Source: Dyadobacter soli (GTDB taxonomy: Bacteria > Bacteroidota > Bacteroidia > Cytophagales > Spirosomataceae). From it: 64,000 nt of DNA. Below the pieces are notes generated by a model. That model searched no databases and was not told where the DNA came from. It worked only from the letters and a program-made list of their open reading frames with translations. A program made the position numbers and the translations under genes. Positions 26,626 to 35,238 of the stretch are shown here, in pieces (within the stretch, counting starts at the first letter, position 1; every line of letters begins with the position of its first letter). The stretch covers positions 124,001 to 188,000 of the forward strand of contig NZ_FNAN01000005.1 of assembly GCF_900101885.1 (NCBI RefSeq). The letters are read 5' to 3'.

Positions 26626-27132
26626 TTAGCAATACATGGGTAACTTTGACGGTGTTCGGGCGATTCGTGGCTTTTTCTTGGCACCTGTCCGTAGATTGGC
26701 TGTCATTAGTTCGATTGTTATCTGTAAGTTGACATGAAGCCGATTCGCTGCTAACGAAGTGATACATTCCCTGAGTTCACTTTCGTTGAAATCGCCGGGG
26801 AGATATCCATTGATTTCATTTCTGAAAAATTCAAGAATGTTATGAATTGATTGCTGATAATCATAGAGAATAATCTTGCAAGACTTTTGAGCCGACCTTG
26901 CTTTGTTGATAATGTTTAAAATAGTTTGATCGGAAATGTTTCCTATTCTGATCATAAAATATACGGCATTTGCGTCAAGGCTATCCAGCGGCACATCATT
27001 GAATGAATCTCGTTCCAGAAACATGCAATCAGGTAATTGTGATTGTACGATTGATTTTATTCCGGCTCTGTACATCGTGCGAGTGTCGACTACTACCATA
27101 ATATTTTCTTCTCTCTTACTGTTGCTGATCAT
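26626..27132 (-). CDS. Degenerate receiver-domain protein lacking phosphoacceptor and HTH
   Basis: A 168-residue protein whose fold follows the receiver domain of LuxR-type regulators: strand 1 IMVVVDTRTMYRAGIKSIV (compare ILIADDHPLxRxGLxxLL), and the late segment FFRNEINGYLPGDFNESELR (compare aGAxGYLxKdxspeeL). The phosphoacceptor Asp is absent (AVYFMIRIGN where D-x-x-M-P-G is usual), and the conserved Lys is replaced by Gly in YLPGDF. The C-terminal tail (residues 147-168) is basic and does not resemble a LuxR HTH. I translated the other frames across the end and found no HTH there either. It is divergent from the AraC-type regulator at 27509. Likely a phosphorylation-independent protein-interaction module (inference). 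Confidence 0.65.
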   Translation of the reverse strand: MISNSKREENIMVVVDTRTMYRAGIKSIVQSQLPDCMFLERDSFNDVPLDSLDANAVYFMIRIGNISDQTILNIINKARSAQKSCKIILYDYQQSIHNILEFFRNEINGYLPGDFNESELRECITSLAANRLHVNLQITIELMTANLRTGAKKKPRIARTPSKLPMYC

Positions 27133-27508
27133 ATTTCGGAATTGTTTTAGCTATTGAAAATTGATTTTTATTGTCTATTAATTAATGATGCTGTAACATT
27201 ATTGTTTTATTTCAACATGCATTGGTGATTTAATTGTCTTTTTCGGGTGGTTTTCTTGGGTCTTGAAAATTTGTTTCGTACAGTTATTTTCGATGCGTGT
27301 ACGGGTGTCCGGTATGACAGGTGTGTGAATGGGTCAATTCGTGCATCCAGGGGGGAGAATCTTACCAATTTGGTAAGATTTTTGGGTTTATAGCTGATTT
27401 TCAGATTTGATCAATTGATAGCGAATATGCAGCGCGCTAAGTTTGTCGACGTCGTATTAAGAAATATAAGCGACCTTTTTAACTCAAATTACAGCGCTCT
27501 GAGGTGTT
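27133..27508. other. Divergent regulatory region between two degenerate receiver genes
   Basis: A 376-bp AT-rich region between the receiver-like gene (minus) and the receiver-AraC gene (plus). The only clear structure is the perfect 23-bp palindrome at 27358-27380; no coding potential was found. Confidence 0.6.
27358..27380. promoter_or_regulatory. Perfect 23-bp palindrome, candidate operator
   Basis: AATCTTACCAA and TTGGTAAGATT are perfect inverted arms around a single T. With almost no loop it is better suited to binding a dimeric protein than to folding as a terminator. It lies 128 bp before the receiver-AraC start codon, in the divergent spacer. Confidence 0.55.
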
Positions 27509-28261
27509 ATGGATTCGCATTACAGGAAGCAAATTCTGATTGTTTACGATAGCGTAGACTTGCATGACTTTGGAAATGACGTGTTGGCAAAAAGTATCCG
27601 TATAGTAAATAGCAATACAGGAGATGACGGGCTTTCCCTCGTCAGACAACTGCGGCCTGATGTAATAGTATGCGACATTTCTGCATCATCCCTCAATGGA
27701 CTTTCATTTTGTGAAAAATTGAAATCTGACGCTTCTACGAGTCACATAGTTATTATTTTATTAGGGCCTGTTAGCTACCAGATTGACGGGCTTCGAGCAG
27801 GTGCGGAAGATTATGTATCTCTTCCATACGATAATTATGCGCTTGGACTTAAAATAGAAAACATGATCCGGCTTCGCCGGGCATTGCGTGGGAAAGTTGC
27901 ACAAGAGATATCGGTTCAATCCGAATCGAAAGGAGAAACTAATCGGTTTATTGAAAAATTGGAGCAACTGGTTTTCGAGAATATTTCAGATCAAAATTTT
28001 GGCGTACACGAAATAGCTTTTCAAACTGGAACAAGTGTTTCTGTTCTTTATCGCAAACTTAAATTGCTTTCTGGTGTTACTGTAAACGAATTTGTAAAAA
28101 ACATAAGAATGAAGCGAGCTATGAAATTATTGGAGACCGGAATATATCCCGTAAACGAAGTTTCATCCGCGGTTGGTTATGAGGATAGTAAATATTTTAG
28201 TAAGGAGTTTCGAAAATTTTTTAACAAAACTCCGGCGGAGATCAAACGTGGAGCAAGCTAG
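27509..28261 (+). CDS. Receiver-AraC regulator with degenerate receiver, related to hybrid-system output domains
   Basis: A 250-residue protein. The receiver domain (about residues 8-122) keeps Asp56 (VIVCDISASSLNG) but has lost other key residues: the first acidic position is Tyr in ILIVYDS, the Thr is Gly in VIILLGP, and the Lys is Leu105 in YVSLPYD. The C-terminal AraC-type HTH (about 145-250; FGVHEIAFQTGTSVSVLYRK, VNEFVKNIRMKRA, DSKYFSKEFRKFFNKTPAEI) is closely similar to the ends of the two hybrid regulators in this window. It reads like a detached hybrid-system tail. It is divergent from another degenerate receiver gene. It may act without phosphorylation and may compete for hybrid-system sites (inference). 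Confidence 0.88.
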   Translation: MDSHYRKQILIVYDSVDLHDFGNDVLAKSIRIVNSNTGDDGLSLVRQLRPDVIVCDISASSLNGLSFCEKLKSDASTSHIVIILLGPVSYQIDGLRAGAEDYVSLPYDNYALGLKIENMIRLRRALRGKVAQEISVQSESKGETNRFIEKLEQLVFENISDQNFGVHEIAFQTGTSVSVLYRKLKLLSGVTVNEFVKNIRMKRAMKLLETGIYPVNEVSSAVGYEDSKYFSKEFRKFFNKTPAEIKRGAS

Positions 28262-28905
28262 TTTGATTAAATGTGTATTCTTGATTAAAGTGAATTTTTC
28301 TTGTTTTCTGCACTGACATATACACACTAAATTGTGCCTGTATATTGGCAAACGTTGAGTAATGGGTCAGCCTCCTGGAATTCCGGGAGGCTTGATTTTT
28401 TTTATAGCCATATGGATGTCCTATCCGGTGTCACGTATCATTTATCAGGTGGTGAAAATATTGACATACTTTTTTGACAAAAAAAGACACCCAATTAGCC
28501 AAAATAGTCACCCATCGTAATCGAATTAAGTTGGGATATTTGTCGTAGAAATATTTCCAAACTGCTCCTCAGAATTAGAATTAATTCTCTTGATATCCTA
28601 CTCTGAAATCATGCTGTGCTATACCACACTATGCTATTAACATTGCTCCAATACGATGATCTGATTACCAGGTCTATATAAATGCATTGAGGCCGAATTG
28701 TGTGAAGAATTGGCCTTGCGTCAAGTCGATTACGCAAGGCCCGTGCGATGTAATGTCGAACCACATTGCCAGTAAGGTCAAATTGGTGCCGGTGGAGCAT
28801 ATACAACAGTTTTGAAATACATTTTTAACTCTTAATGTGCTGATTATGAATGAATAAAACAAAATGGATTGTCTAACCTTTTTACGAACAAATGATTACT
28901 ATTTT
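28262..28905. other. AT-rich region upstream of the lectin-repeat protein gene
   Basis: A 644-bp region holding the terminator at 28369-28402 and an 18-bp inverted repeat at 28571-28588 (AGAATTA, GAAT, TAATTCT). No gene is supported; the short minus-strand ORFs lack protein character. It should contain the promoter of the downstream 6.2-kb gene, but no convincing TAnnTTTG box was found. Confidence 0.5.
28369..28402 (+). terminator. Terminator after the receiver-AraC gene
   Basis: Arms AGCCTCC and GGAGGCT enclose the self-complementary TGGAATTCCG segment, followed by TTGATTTTTTTT. It lies about 110 bp after the stop codon. Confidence 0.8.
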
Positions 28906-31900
28906 ATGAAACTAAATGTACAAAATGCCGCCGTCGCGCTTGCCTTTGCAATGCTCGCTTGCCTTGGCGCGCGGGCGCAATCGCCCGGAGGGGTTTCCGC
29001 GAATCTGCGGGTATGGTTGCGTTCGGATAATGGTTTCACCCCCGCCTCCTGGACGGACGGATCGGGGAATGCCAATCACTATACGCAAACCAATGCCAGC
29101 CGTCAACCGTTTGTGGCTGCGGACTATTATAACTTCAATCCGGTGGTCGACTTCGGAACTTCCGGCAGTGACGCCCGCTTTATGGTCGTTCCGGCAGGTA
29201 AACCTTATTCGGCCAATGGCACCAGCAGCTCGATTTTTACTGTAAACCTGGACAGAGCTGCCGGAGGATATGGCGATATCATTGGGTTTGGAGCTAGTAC
29301 GACCACTGCCAGCCTGATTAATGCGAACAGTCCTGTACTTACAAGGTTGGGAACGAACGTAGTCAATTACCCTTACGGGGATTCCAGTCCTGCTTTACCC
29401 GCCGTTGTAGTAAATAAATTATACATAAACGATGTATCATTTACCGTAGGTACCGCCGGAATTAAGTATGGCCAGAACGGGACTATCGGGGCCAATACGC
29501 AGACTTTCACTGCAGGTAATTCAAAACACGCCGACGGAAGTGTATTGGGATCGCAGCCGGAGGTTAGAAATGGTTTGATAGGTGAGGTAATTGCCTATGA
29601 AAGGGATCTTTCAGAGGCGGAGAAGCAACGTGTAAGAACCTATACGGCGATCAAGTACGGCATTACTTTGCCACACAACTATATTGCCAGCAATGGAAGT
29701 ACAATCATCTGGAATCAGGCTACCAATGCCGGCTACAACAATAACATTGCGGGGATAGCAAAGGATGATAACGGTGCATTGCATCAAAAACAATCACGCA
29801 GTATTAACAATGGCAATCAGGTATTAATTGGCACGGCTGGTTTGGCCAATACCAACACATTAAACACTACGGGGCTTACGAACGGCCAGTTCCTTGTGTG
29901 GGGTGATAATGGTTTAGCCAAAAGCCCTTCCATTGTGACCAACGACTTAGGAGCAGATGTGAATGCCCGTTTTGCTTCGTTATGGAAGGTACAAAATGTT
30001 GGTACAGGAACTGTGCGTGTCGCATGGCCTAAGGGATTGGATAACCTAAAATTGATTCAGAGTGGCGATGCGGTAATAGACGGAAGCGATGTTGTCACGG
30101 CCATGTCTGCCGAGACAGCTCCGATTAATGGCATTGTGTACAACTATGCCGATGTAACACTGGCCGATGGTCAGTTTTTCACCTTTGCAGCTAAGGTGAA
30201 TGCCCCGGGCGGGGTCGTTGCTGACCTCCGGGTTTGGCTAAAATCAGATAACGGTTTTACACCTGCGCAATGGAATGATTTCTCAGGAAATGCAAACCAC
30301 TATACCCAAACGAATGCAAGTCGTCAGCCTTTCACGGCTACAACAGCTTACAACTTTAACCCGGTTGTTGATTTCGGTACTACTGGTAGCAATGCCCGTT
30401 TCATGGTAGTTCCTGCGGGGAAACCCTATTCGGCGAATGGTACCAACAGTACGATGTTTACCGTAAACCTGGACAGAAGTGTCGGGGGATATGCCGATAT
30501 ATTAGGGTTTGGAGCAACTACGACAGGTTCAGGCCTGATTAATGCCAATTCACCTGTATTTACACGTTTGGGGCAAAATGTGGTCAATTATCCATATGCG
30601 GATTCCAATCCTGCGCTGCCTGCCGTAGTGACCAACAGGCTTTACCTGAATGACGTGTCGTTTACCGTAGGAACTGCGGGTATTAAATACGGCCAGAACG
30701 GTACTACCAGCTCAAACACGCAAACATTCAGTGCTGTTTATGCCCAACATGCTGATGGTAGTGTATTGGGTTCTCAGCCAGAGGAAAGAAATGGTTTGAT
30801 TGGTGAGGTGATCGCCTATGAAAGAAATCTTACCGAAGCAGAGAAACAACGCGTAAGAACCTACACGGCGATCAAATACGGTATCACTTTACCACACAAC
30901 TATATCGCAAGTAATGGAACGACGGTGATCTGGGATCAGACCGTAAATACGGGATATCGTAATAATATTGCCGGTATCGCGAGCGATGAGACCAGTGCGC
31001 TGGTTCAGAAGCAATCAAAAAGTATTAACACTGGTTCCCAGGTGCTGATAGCAACTACTGGTTTAACGGATAATAATGCGTCGAATCTCTCTGCCTTAGA
31101 TAATGGGAAGTCACTTTTGTGGGGGGATAATGGTCTTTCCAAGACCCTTTCGTCGTCGTTTAGTTTCCCCAGCGTCCCTACGCTCAATCTTCGTTTTGCT
31201 GCCATTTGGAAAGTGCAGAACACGGGATCAGTTGGGACTGTACGTGTGACATGGCCGGCGGGCATTCCGAACCTGACGCTTATTCAAAGTGCTGACGCCA
31301 CCATTGACGATACAGACACGAGAACAGATATGACCGCAAATTCAATATCTGTCAACGGTGTTTCGTACAACTATGCCGACGTTACATTAAGCGATGGGCA
31401 GTACTTTACGTTCGCAGGGTTTGTGTCCGGTCCTGGCAATGTAGCCTCAGCCGCGTGGTACAGAGCGGATGCAGCAGGTCAGCAGTTTTCTGATGCAGGC
31501 ACAACCGTTGCGGCTGATGGAGCTACTATTCAGCAATGGAACGAATACAAGGGAACTGGCTTTAACTTAACACAGGCAAGTGCAGGTGACAGACCAGCAT
31601 TTTCCAATACATCGACACTGGCGAATTTCAACCCAACCGTAACCTTTAACGGTAGCCAATGGATGCGCTATACTGCGCCGACAGGAGTAGATGTTATTGA
31701 CAGAGCAAACGGATCGATCTTCGCCGCAGGGTATATGAACAGCTTACAAAATGTCGGCTTTGCCGGTTTCCATTCCTCAATGGATTATCCTGGCTTACAT
31801 ACCTATTTGACAGGCGGTAACTACAATCTTTTGTTTTTTACTGGTGGCCCCGGATATCAGGGTTTGTCGGGTAATAGTTTTGTAAATAAGAACTACTTTA

Positions 31901-34900
31901 CCATCGGATCCGGATGGGAAAACGGTCAGGGAAGTACGGCTGCGTATGCGGGTGCTACCGTGTCGTTAAATGGAAATCGTACTGTTTATTCAGGTACCAA
32001 CCAGATTCAAAATGCGGTAATCAATACTGCATCCAGAGATTTCCAAATTGGTCAGGATGACAACCATGGACCTTTAAACGGCCAACTGAACGAAGTAGTT
32101 GTATTTGAACAGCGACTTAGTGAAGATGAGATGAACCGGGTTGAAACATACATGGCGATCAAATATGGTACGACCTATGCAGCTGGTACAAAAGATTATG
32201 TGAACTCGTCTTCTACGCCCGTGTGGACAAGTGCGACCAATATCGGCTATCATTTTAACATTGCAGGTGTTGCCCGTGACGATATGGGATCTCTGTATCA
32301 GAAGCAATCATGGAGCACAAATCCGGGACGTCAGGTATTGATAAGCACTACGGGTCTTGATAACACCAATGCTTCCAACTCAGGTGTGTTAGGCAACAAT
32401 CAGTTCCTTACCTGGGGAGATAACAACCTTGCAAAAGCGCCAACGGTTTCTATCGCTGGAATAAGTGGTGTAAATTATCGTTTCGCTTCCATCTGGAAGA
32501 CGCAAAATACCAATGGTGTGGGAACTGTGAGAGTTGCCTGGCCAAAAGGATATGCCAACTTAAAGCTGATCCAGAGCGCTGATGCGACCATCGATGCATC
32601 AGATGCAATAACTGCAATGGAAAACAGCCAGACTGTAAACGGGATTGAGTACGCCTATGTCGATGTCACATTGGCTAATGGACAGTATTTTACCTTCGCA
32701 GCATTTATTCAGGCTCCGGGCGGTGTTACAAGTAACCTTAGCTATTGGTATAGAGCCGATAAGTTAGTAGATGCCGGAGCAGAGGGTGCGGATGTGGTTA
32801 ACTGGACTGATTTTACGTCAGGTACAACCATTTCCCAATTGGGAGATAATGCCCTGCCTGTTTTGAAAAATGGTGCTTCCGATTACTTCAACTACAATCC
32901 GGGTATTAATTTTACAGCTGCTACACAGTCGTTGGGAAATATTGGAGTGCAAACTATTACCAATTTGAACTTTGATATTTATACTTTAACTAAGGAAGGT
33001 ATTTCACCTGGTTTTAATGGGAGGATATTCAGTTCATTGGTTAACAATACCAATATTACAGGCAGTATTGCCTATTGGGATGGAATCGGTCTCATTGCTG
33101 ATCAAAGACTCGAAAGGGTTAACAATGCGTTCGGAGCAAGATATTTGGCTAATCCCGGTGGAGCCTGGGCAACTACCTATCCAAGTATTACCTATAATAA
33201 ATTTACGGATTTGTCTCTTGGAAGAAGCATAAATGGTAACCCCACTGTAAGTAATGGTGTACATACAGCCAGAGGTGCGATGACCGGCGGGTTCGCTATT
33301 GGTTCCACTCAGTTTTCAAGCAATGGTAGCGATAATGCAGGCTTTACAGGTAATATCGGTGAGATGATTATTTATGGCAACGGCAACAATTCCGATGTTG
33401 AAAGAAATAAGGTCGAATCATACCTGGCAATCAAGTATGGTCTTACCCTGGACAATAGCAACAACTACACCACTTCAGGTGGAACAGTTGTTTGGGATAA
33501 AGATGCGAACAGTGCCCACTACAATAACGTAGCAGGTATCGGAAACGATTTCATGTCCGCCCTGCATCAGAAGCAAAGCCGTAGCCAGCATACCAACACG
33601 AACAATCAGGTTATCATAAGTTTGGGTGAAATAGCAGCTACCAATGCTGCCAATGCAGGTTCGCTAAGCGACGGTCAGTTCCTCGTTTGGGGTGACAACG
33701 GCAATACGCAGGCAATGACCAATACAGCCAGCACTTACACAGCCTTTACCTATGCCGGATCTGCAAGCAACGGACGCCGCATGAACCGGGTCTGGAAAGT
33801 TCAGAACACTAACAACGTGTCCAACGATGTACAGATTCGCTTCCCGATCGCTTCTGTTGGTACCACTACGTTTGCAACGGGTGATGCATGCGGGGATTAT
33901 GTGATCATTTTCGCTGACGACGCTGCATTTACAACCAACGTCACTGTCAAGGCGCTGACCGTGAACGGAACGGACTATGATTTGGCACACAACTTCCCGA
34001 ATGGAGCCAGCTACTTCACCTATGGTAAAGTAACGCCGTTCAACCAGGGTGTGGTTTATTTGCCTGCAACTACGGAAACAACCAACAATTCGACCAACGC
34101 CTGCGATGTAGGTACCTGGAAGTATTTCCGTAAGACAGCAGACAACACCCAGAAATTGATGGGAATTACAGGCTATACCGATCCTGAACTGGCCAACCTG
34201 GCGGTAACAATTACACCTCTGGGCGCCAGCTACGACGACGGAAGCAGTAAAACCAACCTGATGGCGAGGATTACCACGGTAACAAACAGTGGATCGTCTC
34301 CATTGTCAGCTGGCAAAGTGCGTATCTATTACAGCATACCCGAGAAAAATGCAACAGCCGTACAAGGCGAGCAAACATTTGGATGGTTCAAATACCAGGG
34401 CACGGCTGATGAAGTGATCGCGAATGTTTATGCATACGGAAAACTCGACGTTTCGAAGGCGGTTTCGTTAACGCCTGATGCCACCGGCGTGGAAGATGGT
34501 GTGAACTATGTCGAGTTCCATAACCTCACTTCATTCTCATCGTTTGTTTACCTGTCTACGACACAGGAATCGGCCCTGCCCGTAACAATGGCGTATTTCA
34601 ATGCGGCCAAAGAAGGAAACACAACCAACCTGACCTGGGCTACGACCGAAGAAGTGAACAATACCGGATTTGAAATCCAGAGAAGTGCAGACGCGCGCAA
34701 ATGGCAAGCCATCGGTTTTGTAGAAAACCAGACAGCCGACGGTAACAGCAAAAACCTGCTGACCTATGGCTTTGCAGACACGGCACCATTGGCCGGTACC
34801 AACTACTATCGTCTGAAACAGATCGATACGGATGGATCGTACGCGTTCAGCTCTATTGCAGCGGTCCGATTCGAATCGGATAAGAATGCGGTGTCCGTAT

Positions 34901-35115
34901 ATCCTAATCCGGTAGTGGATGGAAAACTGTCTTTGAAGTTGCCGAAATCCGGTTCATACAAACTTTCTGTGTACAATGTCGCTGGCATGGAAGTGCTGAA
35001 TGCTGCGCAATCCGGCAACACGTTGGACATCAAGGGACTTCGTGCGGGCGTGTATGTGCTGCGTGTTACATATCCGAACGGGGAAGTTCACAGCAAGACG
35101 TTTGTGGTAAAGTAA
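28906..35115 (+). CDS. Giant secreted protein with four lectin-like repeats and T9SS sorting domain
   Basis: A 2069-residue protein. The ATG at 28906 gives a clean signal peptide (MKLNVQNAAVALAFAMLACL...RAQ); an upstream ATG adds 14 residues. Four large repeats of about 410-435 residues follow (starting near residues 26, 432, 843 and 1271). Each contains a laminin-G/concanavalin-like part (LRVWLRSDNGFTPASWTDGS, NPVVDFG, LIGEVIAYERDLSEAEKQRV) and a second part beginning YTAIKYGITL, then NNIAGIAKDD, HQKQSRSIN and FLVWGDNG. The latter resembles a DUF8202-type domain. Repeats 1 and 2 are the most alike. A linker (about 1706-1890) leads to the sorting module (LPVTMAYFNAAKEGN; VYPNPVVDG; KTFVVK). 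Probable surface glycan-binding or adhesion protein; ligand unknown. Confidence 0.9.
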   Translation: MKLNVQNAAVALAFAMLACLGARAQSPGGVSANLRVWLRSDNGFTPASWTDGSGNANHYTQTNASRQPFVAADYYNFNPVVDFGTSGSDARFMVVPAGKPYSANGTSSSIFTVNLDRAAGGYGDIIGFGASTTTASLINANSPVLTRLGTNVVNYPYGDSSPALPAVVVNKLYINDVSFTVGTAGIKYGQNGTIGANTQTFTAGNSKHADGSVLGSQPEVRNGLIGEVIAYERDLSEAEKQRVRTYTAIKYGITLPHNYIASNGSTIIWNQATNAGYNNNIAGIAKDDNGALHQKQSRSINNGNQVLIGTAGLANTNTLNTTGLTNGQFLVWGDNGLAKSPSIVTNDLGADVNARFASLWKVQNVGTGTVRVAWPKGLDNLKLIQSGDAVIDGSDVVTAMSAETAPINGIVYNYADVTLADGQFFTFAAKVNAPGGVVADLRVWLKSDNGFTPAQWNDFSGNANHYTQTNASRQPFTATTAYNFNPVVDFGTTGSNARFMVVPAGKPYSANGTNSTMFTVNLDRSVGGYADILGFGATTTGSGLINANSPVFTRLGQNVVNYPYADSNPALPAVVTNRLYLNDVSFTVGTAGIKYGQNGTTSSNTQTFSAVYAQHADGSVLGSQPEERNGLIGEVIAYERNLTEAEKQRVRTYTAIKYGITLPHNYIASNGTTVIWDQTVNTGYRNNIAGIASDETSALVQKQSKSINTGSQVLIATTGLTDNNASNLSALDNGKSLLWGDNGLSKTLSSSFSFPSVPTLNLRFAAIWKVQNTGSVGTVRVTWPAGIPNLTLIQSADATIDDTDTRTDMTANSISVNGVSYNYADVTLSDGQYFTFAGFVSGPGNVASAAWYRADAAGQQFSDAGTTVAADGATIQQWNEYKGTGFNLTQASAGDRPAFSNTSTLANFNPTVTFNGSQWMRYTAPTGVDVIDRANGSIFAAGYMNSLQNVGFAGFHSSMDYPGLHTYLTGGNYNLLFFTGGPGYQGLSGNSFVNKNYFTIGSGWENGQGSTAAYAGATVSLNGNRTVYSGTNQIQNAVINTASRDFQIGQDDNHGPLNGQLNEVVVFEQRLSEDEMNRVETYMAIKYGTTYAAGTKDYVNSSSTPVWTSATNIGYHFNIAGVARDDMGSLYQKQSWSTNPGRQVLISTTGLDNTNASNSGVLGNNQFLTWGDNNLAKAPTVSIAGISGVNYRFASIWKTQNTNGVGTVRVAWPKGYANLKLIQSADATIDASDAITAMENSQTVNGIEYAYVDVTLANGQYFTFAAFIQAPGGVTSNLSYWYRADKLVDAGAEGADVVNWTDFTSGTTISQLGDNALPVLKNGASDYFNYNPGINFTAATQSLGNIGVQTITNLNFDIYTLTKEGISPGFNGRIFSSLVNNTNITGSIAYWDGIGLIADQRLERVNNAFGARYLANPGGAWATTYPSITYNKFTDLSLGRSINGNPTVSNGVHTARGAMTGGFAIGSTQFSSNGSDNAGFTGNIGEMIIYGNGNNSDVERNKVESYLAIKYGLTLDNSNNYTTSGGTVVWDKDANSAHYNNVAGIGNDFMSALHQKQSRSQHTNTNNQVIISLGEIAATNAANAGSLSDGQFLVWGDNGNTQAMTNTASTYTAFTYAGSASNGRRMNRVWKVQNTNNVSNDVQIRFPIASVGTTTFATGDACGDYVIIFADDAAFTTNVTVKALTVNGTDYDLAHNFPNGASYFTYGKVTPFNQGVVYLPATTETTNNSTNACDVGTWKYFRKTADNTQKLMGITGYTDPELANLAVTITPLGASYDDGSSKTNLMARITTVTNSGSSPLSAGKVRIYYSIPEKNATAVQGEQTFGWFKYQGTADEVIANVYAYGKLDVSKAVSLTPDATGVEDGVNYVEFHNLTSFSSFVYLSTTQESALPVTMAYFNAAKEGNTTNLTWATTEEVNNTGFEIQRSADARKWQAIGFVENQTADGNSKNLLTYGFADTAPLAGTNYYRLKQIDTDGSYAFSSIAAVRFESDKNAVSVYPNPVVDGKLSLKLPKSGSYKLSVYNVAGMEVLNAAQSGNTLDIKGLRAGVYVLRVTYPNGEVHSKTFVVK
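28981..34020 (+). repeat. Four tandem ~1.25-kb coding repeats in the lectin-like protein
   Basis: Units start near 28981, 30199, 31431 and 32715. Units 1 and 2 share long identical peptides (GNANHYTQTNASRQPF; RTYTAIKYGITLPHNYIASN), so they arose by a relatively recent duplication. Units 3 and 4 keep the pattern but have diverged in the first, lectin-like half. Confidence 0.85.
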
Positions 35116-35135
35116 AGGGACTTGGGTAATAAATG

Positions 35136-35166
35136 AAACGGGATCCGAATTTCGGGTCCCGTTTTC
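35136..35166 (+). terminator. Terminator after the lectin-repeat protein
   Basis: AAACGGGATCCGAA and TTCGGGTCCCGTTT form a nearly perfect hairpin with a very short loop, followed by TCTTT. It lies about 20 bp after the stop codon. Confidence 0.85.
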
Positions 35167-35238
35167 TTTGCATAGCGCATTGCTGATTGAGGATCAACTT
35201 TTTTTTAACTCACTTCGAAACACCTGTTTTGCCAAAGA

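Noticed and set aside
26581-26660. A frameshift hiding a LuxR HTH at the end of the receiver-like gene.
   Set aside because: Translating the other two frames across the end gave no HTH-like sequence, so truncation by frameshift is not supported.
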